Below the pieces are notes generated by a model. The model was not told the origin of the DNA. It was given only the letters and a program-made list of their open reading frames with translations, and ran no database searches. A stretch of DNA of 64,000 bases from Zoroaster sp. YZ-2022. Taxonomy: Eukaryota > Echinodermata > Asteroidea > Forcipulatida > Zoroasteridae. The DNA lies in NCBI GenBank assembly GCA_029582265.1, contig CM055819.1:40910761-40974760 (forward strand), given 5' to 3'. Below, piece by piece: positions 1 through 9,798 of this stretch. Made by a program: the position numbers and the translations under genes. The number at the start of each line of letters is the position of its first letter. The first letter of the stretch is position 1.

Positions 1-1048
1 CGACACCGCTAACATCTCCAACACATTGATATGGAGAGACCGCTGATCGGTCGACCATACCCCAGCCGCCTGCAGTGGGGGCGGACTGGCCCCCCCATCC
101 GGACAGCGACGCATCCGTCGTGACGGTCACCGACGGTTGCGGGCGCCGAAAAGACCGGCCCTTCGTGAGGTTGTCGGAGGACATCCACCAACGAAGGTGC
201 GGGACCAGGAAAGGAGCGGTCAGAACCGGGCAGTCGATGGAATGCCGGCTGGGCCGGAACACCGACAACAGATGGAGTTGGATCGGGCGCATGTGTAGTC
301 TGCAAAAATCGATGAGATCGACCATGCTGGCCATGAGACCCAACAACTTCAACCAGGCCCGGGCCGGAGCCACCACTCCCGGTAGAAAAAGCGACACGCA
401 TTGGATGAGATTTGTCACCCGCTCCGGAGTTGGCCGGGCGAGACTCGCACAGAGGTCGAGCTGGGCCCCCAAGAAAGACGGAGTCTGCGAGGGGACCGGG
501 TGCGACTTCTCGGCATTGACGATGAAGCCGAGATCGGCCGCCATCCGCCATGTCTGTGCCACTGCCGCGGCCATTGCCTCGCGGGAGCGGCCCACGACAA
601 TCCAATCGTCCAAGTACATGAACACCGAAAAAAGGTGGACATAAATCCCGCCCGCCCCGCCCCGACCGGGACCACGGCGTGTTTGAGGAGGAGAGACCTT
701 AGCTCCCCCTCGAGAGTGGCGTTTCGATACGTCCGACGGGATGGGAGTCGGACGAACGAACATGTCCGACGGGGGGGGGGTGCTCGTAAATTCCAGCGCG
801 TAACCGTGGCTGACGGTTTAGAGCACCCACCGATCGGACGTGAATCGAGTCCAGGACCCGCTGAAGTGGCGGAGGCGGCCCCCCACGGGTCCGTCGATGG
901 GAGGCCGCCACAAGCCGAGCGTGTCACTTGCGCCAGCCCCCGGAATAGCGTGAGCCACGGCCGGGCTGGGGCTGTTGACCCCCGGTGTAAGATTGGCCAC
1001 GAGCGCTGCGTGCCCCTCTATCACCGGAGCGACCCCGAATATTACCAC
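1..1048 (-). pseudogene. DIRS-type reverse transcriptase / RNase H, broken
   Basis: Read on the minus strand, the N-terminal RT block (VGGRLRHFSGSWTRFTSDRW) lies near 820-900 and is followed by an in-frame stop near 820. The next block, ELRSLLLKHAVVPV, lies near 690-720. At about 636 the frame jumps straight from GFMSTFF to VFMYLDDWIVVG (catalytic aspartates near 605-617). Intact relatives have well over 100 residues between these points, including the first catalytic aspartate, so the RT core is deleted. The RNase H region at 1-120 has TDASLSGWGG in one frame and VWSTDQRSLHINVLEMLAV in another, so it carries a frameshift near position 70. The family assignment is recognition of motifs; the lesions are read directly. 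Confidence 0.72.
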
Positions 1049-2283
1049 GAGCCGCCTTGAACGGCTTACGGCGTGGAATCTTGAAGGTCGCCTTGTCGGC
1101 CTTCTGCGCCCGATTTAGGTGCGGGCTGAGAGGGTTTGTTTAAATTAATCTTCTCAGTGGCCTCGAGGGCTTCGCCTCCGCCTCCATCGACTCCTGAAAT
1201 TTACCTGCGAAGAGGTCAGGGCCGAGGAGGGGAGTGCCTCTGGGCAGCTTCTTGCGCACCCTCCGACGGGAGGAATAGCGCGTCCAACACGTTGGCCCTG
1301 CGGGCAGTAACTGCCAAGGTAGAGATACGTGAGAACTGGTCCAGGGAAGTGCGCAATCCATGGTCAAGGCAATGGAGGGCCGCCGTGAAGAGGTCCGCCA
1401 GAACGGGCGAATCCTCCTCGCAACCCAAGGCCAAGTACTCCGTGAGGAGCAGGAGCAATGACGACGCACGCAGCCCCAGACGTGAGGCTGTGTCCACCTT
1501 CTTGAGGGTATCCTCAAGCTTCCCCCTCGAGCAGTCAGAGAAAAGATTCTTCGCTGAGGAAGAACCCCTATCAGCCGCCAACTTGTCCTTCGCAGAGTCC
1601 GGTACTACCGGCGCTGTGAAAAACTGAGTAAAATCAGCCGTTGTGAAGCGGTAGTAACTCAACTCCCGCTTCTTATATGGAGACCACTTTGCCGTCTCGG
1701 CAATGAAATTCATGCGCTCAACACACACCAAGTCGAGCGGCAGTACTGGAAAAACTGGTGTACTACTGGCCGTCGAACTGGTCATGTGCTTGAACGAATG
1801 ACGGCTGGAGCCAGCTGTCTCCTCCAGGGAGGGAAGCTGCAAAACTCGCACCATGTCGCGCTGTACCAAGCGCAGTTCCGTCTCCATGACCGAGAGGCGC
1901 TGCATGTGGACAGACTCGTCCTCGTCCTCAGAGCCCGACTGGGAGCGGCGAGTTGACACGGACGACTGGGCGAGTCCCCGGCGTGACCACGAGCCGCCGG
2001 CCACTGGTGGAACCGGGCCGCCACGCGGGGACCCACCACCTCCACCGAGAACTCCGAGGATGGATGGAGACTCAACGCAGGGGAGAGGCGGGCGCACGGC
2101 AGACCGTGTGAGGTGGGCCCACATAAGACTGAGTCGCCCAGCCGGGTCAGGATAGAGACCGGAAGTGGGGGACGGCGGGCCGAGCTGGCCCGGCAAACCG
2201 CCTGGGTGATAAGCAGACATGGCTGACACTGAGGCCGTAATGGACTGCAGCGTGAAGAAACTCGGCTCGAGACACGGAGCCAT
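924..2283 (-). pseudogene. DIRS-type gag-like protein with frameshift
   Basis: The first 355 codons are open from a methionine at 2283 to a stop at 1216. The N-terminal third is Pro/Gly/Ser-rich, followed by an acidic SEDEDESVHMQ stretch and a helical region containing the block ETAKWSPYKKRELSYYRF, which is characteristic of DIRS-like gag proteins. Near 1255 the conserved continuation (GPDLFAGKFQESMEAEA) is found in another frame, so a frameshift splits the gene. A basic, Gly/Arg-rich tail (PRRKPFKAARGNIRGRSG and beyond) runs to a stop at 924 and overlaps the start of RT in a different frame, as in related elements. The role would be nucleic-acid binding and particle assembly. Confidence 0.6.
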
Positions 2284-2682
2284 GGCTCGGCGTTTTTACG
2301 GTGTGAGACCAGGCAGGCGAGCCCGAACTGGGCGAGGATCGATGGCTAGAACGTCCACACTTCTTCCCTCTCACGAGCGGCTCGGGTCGATTCTGAGATA
2401 ATTCAGTCGACCCGGAGGCATCGGCACGCCCGACGGTCCGAAGAAATCGGACCCGTGGACGGCTGAGGCAATGAAGCCAGGCAGGCGGTGACTGCCCGGC
2501 GTCGGCGCTATCAGCCGGGAGAATGGGCCAGCGGCACCGGTCGCTGGACGAGCAGACCACCCCAGCACCCGTGGCGACTGCCACTGGACCGGGGAACTTT
2601 TCGGGTGCGTCAGCGGGCACGCGGAATGGGCAGTGGGGCCCGAGTCGGGACCTTACCCTTCCGTGGGCCGTTTTCTTGTAGG

Positions 2683-2970
2683 TCACCCTGGCAGAGGAGG
2701 ATGTTTTGGATGAAACCTTGCCAGGGGAGCTACCAGCTCGTTGCCAGTACCGCTTGAAATGGCCGGTACGGGGGACAAGATCTCGACCCCCGTCCTACCA
2801 GCGGAATGGTCAGCACTACGTGCCTCCATCGGCACGAGGGGCTGGGCAGACGACTGCGGCGGTGGCGGGATTGAGCCACCGGAGCAATCACCCGAGGACA
2901 CGGCCCGTCCCGGGGAGAGGAAATTCTCCCCGGTGCTGACAGACTCGGCCCTCACCAAACATTTATCCAT
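2683..2970 (-). CDS. Small ORF upstream of the gag remnant, unrecognised
   Basis: A 95-codon minus-strand frame begins with MDKCLVRAESVSTGENFLSP and is rich in Ser, Gly and Pro. It lies directly 5' of the gag remnant in the same GC-rich block, so it could be the N-terminal part of gag separated by a lesion, or a leader ORF. No domain was recognised. Overlapping frames of similar length exist on both strands because the block is GC-rich, so coding status is doubtful. Confidence 0.22.
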   Translation of the reverse strand: MDKCLVRAESVSTGENFLSPGRAVSSGDCSGGSIPPPPQSSAQPLVPMEARSADHSAGRTGVEILSPVPAISSGTGNELVAPLARFHPKHPPLPG

Positions 2971-3010
2971 CTTGAAAAAGACGAAACTTGATGAAACTCT
3001 ACACTGAAGA

Positions 3011-4880
3011 AAAAATTATCTAAAGCACACTAACTCGGTGCTAGCACAGTTATCTTAGTAGATAAATTGTCTTAACGTAAAGCCAAGAAACTGGAAGGAA
3101 AAACTGTCTGTTGCCGGAGCAAAACAAAACGTGACCTACCAGTCCTGCTGCGCTAGAGAAAAGAGGAAGATAAACGTGGCGTGATGCCGCAGGGCAGCAT
3201 GGGTAGTAGAGGGCGCTATTGTGTGTGAAAAGTCTTAGCGTATTGTTCTGCTATATTAGGGAAATATGCATCGGTAGATGGCCCTCCAGGTAAGTAGAGT
3301 GATGTAGACACTGTCTGTGTCAGTGCTCTTGTCCTACTCGCCGGTCTTGCAACCAGGAGTACGGTCCGTGCTCGAATGCAACCCGGTCCATTTGGCCAAT
3401 AAGTTATGCGAGTTATATTTGAATAATGTCTGGTGCACCAATTTAAAATGGCTGGAGATAAATAAGAGCATACTGATCGAATCGTCAAGTTGTAATCACC
3501 AGTTCTTTTCAGAACTTCTAACTGCTCAAATGAGAATTATCACATCGTGTCATGCACCACAAACAGTGTTAACTTACTCTTTTCACCACGCAAAGCTACA
3601 AAAATGACTCTCGCAAACGGCTTATTCACCAAGCATAGTTTTCTTCAACCTTGTCCCCATGGGCTACCTTGCTGCTGCGTATTGAGGGCATATCACCCTC
3701 GGAAGGAGGTTAGGCATTCCCACGATTCTGCGTTTTTTGTGTAAATCGTGAAATCGCTCTAAATCATGAAGCCTTTAAGTTCATTATGATGAACCATTTG
3801 TATCAAAACTACGACCTAATTAAATGCAAAGGAGGGAACCAATAGTTCATTACTTCTAAATAAATCTCGTTTAGAGCCATACAGGCAATTTATACAGAAC
3901 AAGAACAAAATCACTTTGAAACATTTCTGTACAGCTGCATGCGCATCAATTAAAAACTTAAAACAAGATATTTTAAAGGAAGGATTTTCAAAGACAAGTT
4001 CTTCATACGGTTTGAAAGAAAATTTAAATGTACTATAATTGTTACGTTTTAAAATTTATTTAAATATGGTTTAAAGTCAACGTACACTTGTTGATACTTT
4101 TCCAAAATTGCTACCTGGCAAGAAGTACATGCCATAAGTGCTGAATATAAAAGATCAACGAAAATGCAAGGTGCATTTTGAAGATAAAGGCATGTTTCAA
4201 AAAGTGCACTGATGGATTTTATAGGATTCAGGAATGTTCCTAGCCAGAATACCTAGGGGGTTAGGGTTATCAACTAATTTTAATTTAAATTTAACAACTT
4301 TCTTTTGAATTCACAAGCTCTCACACCATCCTGCAGAAGCTAAGTGGAGATGGTCCCAAATCCTGAAAAATAAGACGGAAAAAACCACATTTACATGTAG
4401 GTAGGATGCAGAACTGACAAAGGATCCTTTCTGTGTGGATGTACTGCATAATTATAATGCTCGATATGTGGCAGGGGTAGAAATGGGCAATGTGTACCCC
4501 AGCATATTACATCAGCATTTTTTGAAATGCTTTTCTGTTGCATTTTCTGTACAAAATGTTTTGTTAACCCAAAACTGAATTTACCTGGTAAATTGATTTA
4601 TATCTTAAAAAAAAAAAAAAAAACATATTATGCATAAAACACTTTATCCATTGTTGGGTCTGCAAGTTATATGTTGTCTTTCTTTGAAGAAAATGTTTTC
4701 ATTTGTGATCTGGATGCTATTTTTTTTTGGCCGTCTTTGGCCTTGTCTGTGAACTGCCCGGCTGGACCCTGGTAAGAGTTCCAATCCATGGATAGTTTGG
4801 CACTAGGAGGGAAGCTGTATAGCCATGATTTTTTGATCTGTTTTGTTTAAAAGTAATGGTGGTTGTGTGATATGTTCCTT
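3011..4880. other. Non-coding, AT-rich; no gene seen
   Basis: Composition drops to AT-rich after the DIRS remnant. Short frames around 3216-3744 have no recognisable domain and low-complexity translations. A segment at about 3497-3600 (CCAGTTCTTTTCAGAACT onward) resembles 22803-22910, and part of it resembles 31455-31500. An A-run lies at 4607-4623. No splice-flanked exon was supported here. Confidence 0.6.
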
Positions 4881-4884
4881 TCTC

Positions 4885-5165
4885 CAATAAATCCAGCAGC
4901 GTAGCCAGGGCATATTCTGTGTGGGACACAGGGGGAATTGATTTTCAGTGGGGAGGGGGGCCCAGGGGTATGGGTTTTTCCCTTTTCTTTTTTTGGGGCA
5001 CTATCAGGATTTTCATGGGGGGCACCGGAAATTTGTGTGTGTGGGGGATGGGGGGGGGGGGCACGTGCGTACAACCCAGGGTGCATCCCCATATTGGCAA
5101 AATCCTGGATCCGACACAACATGTACCTACATGTCCCCCCCCCCCCCCCCCATAATTCTGAGTAG
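4885..5165. repeat. G-rich / C-rich repeat remnant (MITE-like)
   Basis: The segment starts with AGCGTAGCCAGGG, contains several long G runs (around 4950-4970 and 5048-5060), and ends in a long C run at 5135-5150. Sequences of the type GTAGCCAGG plus G tracts are commonly the ends of non-autonomous DNA transposons, but the second inverted end is not clear. Open frames here on both strands are products of the G and C runs and are not genes. Confidence 0.4.
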
Positions 5166-5249
5166 CGTCCGAAGCCCGCATATGTATTCAAATGAACATG
5201 CAACCATCCCCATCCTAAGTATCAAAATAGTATTCAAGAAATAACTTAC

Positions 5250-5371
5250 CCTAACTCTGTCATATTTATCCAGTCCCATTTCCGCCACTTTTGCCATCTA
5301 TGCCATCTTTGCCATTTGTGTCACCTTTGTTATTTTTGTTCTCTTTTTCAACTTCTTCTTCTGGCGTAACT
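5250..5371 (-). CDS. Candidate 3' exon of the minus-strand Ig-type gene (tail)
   Basis: On the minus strand the segment follows a good acceptor (TTTTCTTGTTTTACAG) and is followed by a strong donor (GTAAGT at 5249-5244). In phase 1 it reads TPEEEVEKENKNNKG and on to a stop after GGNGTG (33 residues, charged and Gly/Asn-rich). In phase 2, the phase left by the transmembrane exon at 6499-6616, it reads only a few residues (YARRRS) before a stop. Either reading could be a C-terminal tail, so the exon may serve different isoforms, or the long reading may be chance. The donor after the stop would imply another 3' untranslated exon to the left. Confidence 0.35.
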
Positions 5372-6498
5372 GTAAAACAAGAAAAGTCAATGAATTTACA
5401 ATAGATGATTAAACAGGTCAGGAGCATCCTATCATCCTGCTTAACAGTGACACCTAATCATCCTGCGAATAGTTTGTGGCTTTCCCTCCTACCCGCAAAA
5501 CAAAAATGACAACAATCGGATTGCACAGTACCATGTAATAATAATAAAGATTTGTAGCGCGCACATATCCACCCGATATAGTGGCGTTGTAAAGTAGGGT
5601 TACCAGGCCTGGCTTATGTTTCTAAAAAGAGATCCGAATTCTGACCTGCGGAGGGACACAGGCCTTGAGATAATGTCTCCCCTACCCAATCCCCCCAATA
5701 GTTACGCCACTGCACAGTTGGCATTTTATAATATGAACTAATTTTTCACTTATTGGTTCATCTATGTGCGCTGCATGTGTATGTATGCGCAGTACATGAA
5801 CAAAATGATTAACAATTTTGCCTGTGAATGAGGGCGCTCTTCAGTTTGTGATATTAATACATAAGGTCTATTGTTATGTTTTACAAAACCAATAAATTTG
5901 TTTATTGAACATGTGGTGGGATGAGAGAGCAAGAGCCGGGCCGTAGCAAGTGGGAGGGGGGGGGGGGGAATAATACATCAATGTGTTGTTTGCTATCACC
6001 ACCCAAAAGAAAATGCCTTCACTACGCCCCTGAGCAAGAGGTGTGTGGTGTTGAGGATATAAGTCTTTGTCACACTGCGGCCATATTGCCTGATAACCTT
6101 GCACGCAATAACGATTATAGTGTTGATTTCGTTAACGAAAAAGAACCAGAGTTGTCGTCTCCTTCCAGCCTAGGTCTGGTCATGTGGAGTTGTTCAGAAC
6201 AAAATGGATACACTTTGATGCAACTATACCTGTTCCCTAGAAGAGGGGAAACATTTGTGCATCAGAATATTTCGTAAGGACAGTGCTGCTCACGGGGTTG
6301 TTGTCAACCTAAAGCCCTACTTTTCCAATGAGGATAACAATCAAACCCAATCGGGAAACCCATTGGTGACAACGGCAACTTGTGCTGCTATGGAAACATG
6401 TGTTAATTCATATGGGCAACTCCCCCGCTACCTCTCACCCTTCTGGCCCTCTTCCAAAACCCAAATCTCTAGCACTCTCCACGAAATATAACACTCAC
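5372..6498. other. Intron-like stretch with repeat remnants
   Basis: No convincing coding exon. A dispersed-repeat start of the type AATAATAATAAAGATTTG is at 5538-5556. A short remnant with GGGCCGTAGC on the left (about 5938) and CACTACGCCCCT on the right (about 6020) encloses a 13-base G run. Plus-strand frames at 5921-6277 and 6255-6491 lack recognisable domains and splice support. Confidence 0.5.
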
Positions 6499-6616
6499 CT
6501 GCTGCATTTTTGTTTTTGTGTTTGTGCCACCAGTAAAACACCACCACCGCACACAATTATAATTATGAGACATCCAACGCCAACTCCGATACCGGTGCAT
6601 ATTTTCTTATGTTTAG
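6499..6616 (-). CDS. Transmembrane exon of a putative membrane protein
   Basis: On the minus strand a polypyrimidine acceptor (TTTAACCTCTCTCAG) precedes 118 bases that end at a consensus donor (GTGAGT). Read in phase 1 the exon encodes KHKKIC, then a Gly-rich hydrophobic segment (TGIGVGVGCLIIIIVCGGGV, then LLVA), then QTQKQKCS. That is a single membrane-spanning helix flanked by basic residues. The GIGVGVG start is typical of exons that carry the membrane span in invertebrate Ig-type receptors. Entry phase 1 matches the exit phase of the stalk exon at 19148-19411 and of the Ig exon at 53059-53397. Joining them into one gene is inference; transcript data would decide. Confidence 0.55.
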
Positions 6617-7576
6617 CTGAGAGAGGTTAAAGACAAATAAATTCACATTCAGTGAACAATAATACGATTTAGACAGCGTAGTTTCTTTTCTAACCAGGAA
6701 AAGACTTGCAATAAGCCATACAAAAGTATTAATGTACATATGTATTCATCCTCAAATTTTGACTTTTATCTAAAATAAAATTAATGAAATATTGAAACTT
6801 TCATGTAAGAAAAACAATTATTATAATAATATAATAACTGGAGTTAGTTGTTTGGTATTTTTTTTCAATGTCTTTCTTTGCAATTCATTGGATTTAAAAT
6901 CCTAAAAGTTAAAGCAAAACAGTTAACTATATATTCGTAAGATGCGAACAAAAAGAATTAGAATCTGCATCGATTAAAAAAAATATAACTGCTCAAATGA
7001 AAAACTTGTTTTAAATATATATATTCTCAGTCTATTAAAATATAAATTCCTGATTGGTCAATGCGGAAATAATAAAATATTTTTAATAACAAATAGTTAC
7101 AGAATATATGTACAAATGTGCAAAAATAATCTGAAAGCAGATACATTGGGATGAATAGTTGATTGCTACAAAGCAGATGAATGAGAGTGTGAATTTGAAA
7201 ATGCAAGAAAAAGTTATTAAGTGGTGTCATAAACAAAAATATGAACATTTATTGCTGAGCAAAATGATGTAGTATTAACCCAGTTAATGATTATGATGAA
7301 CATTTTTGACCAGAATATATTGTCAATGACACCTGTTACAATTAAAACCTTTCCATTACCCCTACCATTTCTGATATTTCACTCGAAGCTTACACCCCGA
7401 TATAAATATTACTCTTACAAGGAAGAGTAATGTTCAGAGCGAGTGCAACGTTCAGAGAAAATTAAGAAACATTTTGGCACAAATATTAAAGACACAAACA
7501 AAGGGAAAGGTATTCAATGACACGGACAATATACTGCCCTATTTTTCGTCATCTGTGCAATGGGATTAGTTTAAGT

Positions 7577-7960
7577 TAATTCCAGTTCAAATTATAATGA
7601 AGCACATTACCCTTTAGCACGTGTTTAAGAGTGAATTCACAATCAGGGTTAACATTATGATTAATTAATTAACAAGCTGTGTTAATTTTAAGTGAAAAAC
7701 TATTATTTCAATATTATTTGTATTAATATTTTAATGAGTATCAAGTAGTGAAATGTTAGTTATTAATTCCAGTTCAAATTATAAAAACACATTACCCTTT
7801 AGCACGTGTTTGAGAGTGAATTAGCAGTTCAGTATTAACATTATGATTAATTGATTAACAGCTGTTAATTTTAAGGGGAAAACTATTAGTTCAATATTAT
7901 TTGTCTTAATATTTTTAATGCGAACTGTAAATGAGTGCAGAGTAGTGAAATGTTAATTAT
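7577..7960. repeat. Two-copy tandem duplication, about 190-bp unit
   Basis: AATTCCAGTTCAAATTATAA, a CACATTACCCTTTAGCACGTG block, and an AGAGTGAATT / AACATTATGATTAATT stretch occur twice in the same order, starting near 7577 and near 7765. Copies differ by scattered substitutions and small indels, so the duplication is not very recent. Confidence 0.75.
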
Positions 7961-9079
7961 TAGATGAAACATACAAATGAAATTACATGAAATGGAAATT
8001 TGATGAATTTCATGGCAGTATTTTAACCTTTAAAGTCATCTTTAATTAGATAACCAACACATTGAGTCATTTAAATGAAATAACACTTCCTTTTAGACTT
8101 TTGTGTTTTCCGTTCAGAACTGGAACTTCCAGTAAATATATTCACAGTGCTATTGTTACAGAAGTAGGAGACATCTCGGGAAAATTGGGAAATACAAAAA
8201 GGGGTGTGGTGTCTGAAAACAAGTACGTAACGGACAATCATAAAAACATCTACAGCAACAATAATTTTAAATTTTTTTAAATCATTATTTTAGAATTCGT
8301 GCAGTAAAAGGTGGACAACTTCAAAGAAGAGAGTAAGAATGAGAAATAAGATTTACACGTAGATAAGGGGAAATTAGAGTCAGACTGAGAACTAGAAAGA
8401 AAAAATACAAAAATCGTTTTTTTTTAAAGATTACGAACATAAGCTAAAAGTAAACTGCATATTCCGCCAGACTTTTGTAAGCACATTTTTAGAGAAGGGA
8501 ACTGAAATTTTAGAGGAATACGGTATAGAAATAAGGAGGATTTTTAAGAAAGGGAATTAGGAGATAAAGCATCCGGTACAAAGAGTCGCCACTGAATCAT
8601 ATGATTTTACTAATATCAATATCTTAACGAGTAGCAAAATGATCAAATGACCCAATGCATTGGCGAATATAATGCCTACCTATGAAATTAAATTACCCTG
8701 GTAAACATTTCACAAAATATTTACTTGGTTGCACCGTTTCATTTAATTATTTCAGACACGGAGTTTGATACATCCAGTCCCACATACCAAATAAAATTAG
8801 ATGTTGTCAACAGAGGGCGCCATATAAAGCCCATGTAATTTCAGTTATCATTTCCTGGTTAACCTTTGCACCCAGCCTTGGCAACCACGCCTTGTTTGTG
8901 TTTTGATGATGAGTCTAAACATCACCAGTGAGATAAATGTATTTCATTTTTTTTTTTTTTATAGCAACCACAGACACTTTCCCCGTGTTGGGTCTGTGTA
9001 TAGTAACCGGCCTGTAGTCATCTGGTTCAATTAGAAAAACTTAAAAGGCTTGTGTATAAACAACTATAAATAATAGGAA

Positions 9080-9390
9080 TAAGAAGTTACAGAATCTGAA
9101 ATGTAGATTGCCTTTAAAATTTGTACAGATCTTTCTTTGGGATTACTAATGTTTGTTTGTGCATGATACCACATGCAACTAATAAATAAACTTGACCCAA
9201 TTTCGTGTGCAAGTTACAGAACCTGTAAGTTGCAGAACCTGAAATTACAGAATCTGTAAGTTACAGAACATGAAATTTAGATTGCCTTTAAAATTTGTAC
9301 AGATCTTTCTTTGGGATTACTAATGTTTTTGTTTGTGCATGATACTACATGCAACTAATAAATAAATTTGACCAATTTCGTGTGCAAGTT
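9080..9390. repeat. Two-copy tandem duplication, about 170-bp unit
   Basis: The block AGATTGCCTTTAAAATTTGT through AATAAATAAA and TTTCGTGTGCAAGTT is present near 9105-9215 and again near 9278-9390. Between them are short variants of AAGTTACAGAACCTG in four tandem copies, which probably mediated the duplication. Confidence 0.75.
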
Positions 9391-9798
9391 CACACTCAAG
9401 ATACAGTAATACATGTAATACTATGCACTTTCACATGAGTAAACCGTGATTTTGAAACGATGCTTTGTAAGAATATATGTGACCCAAATCCCACAAAAAC
9501 GTCCCAGAAATAAAAAATGAGTTATTGGTATCATATGAAAGGGCAACTCTTTAGCTTTTCAATGGTGAACAAAATTATATCCATCATGCATTCTGTTGGA
9601 AAGTTATGGACTTTGAAAGTCGAAAAACAATGAAATTACGATTTCGAGAAATACAGGATGTTTTGAAAAAAACGCACTAACAACCGCAAAATGGTGCTTG
9701 GAATTTCGCTTTTTCACACACTTATAAATCGATTTCAGTAATTTTGTTTGCAGGAAATTGTGAAATAAACATCTGGGAACTATAATCAGTAAAAACCC

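Larger units (their letters stand above)
1..3010 (-). mobile_element. DIRS-like retrotransposon, truncated by the window edge and decayed
   Basis: This block is visibly GC-rich compared with the AT-rich DNA that follows, and it carries minus-strand remnants of a gag-like protein followed by reverse transcriptase and RNase H. The RT signature YLDDWIVVG and the RNase H start TDASLSGWGG, with LHINVLEMLAV a little further on, are typical of DIRS-type (tyrosine recombinase) retrotransposons. The recombinase and 3' end would lie left of base 1, so membership in DIRS rather than a sister group is inferred from RT and gag style only. The 5' limit near 3010 is set by the change of base composition; no terminal repeat was identified. 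Several lesions show the copy is dead. Confidence 0.72.
6617..9470. other. AT-rich intronic or intergenic DNA with local duplications
   Basis: No gene recognised. Runs of A/T and short frames without domain features. Two local tandem duplications (7577-7960 and 9080-9390) are listed separately. Plus-strand frame 8062-8280 has no recognisable content. Confidence 0.6.

Noticed and set aside
9..605. 198-codon minus frame and overlapping plus frames in the first kilobase
   Set aside because: The reading with YLDDWIVVG and TDASLSGWGG is in other minus frames; the long open frames are shadows in GC-rich DNA.
3216..3488. 90-codon minus ORF with Arg/Thr-rich content
   Set aside because: No domain, no splice support, and it lies where the GC-rich remnant grades into ordinary DNA.
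4919..5244. Several overlapping frames of 70-100 codons on both strands
   Set aside because: They are translations of G and C runs (poly-Gly, poly-Pro) in a repeat remnant.
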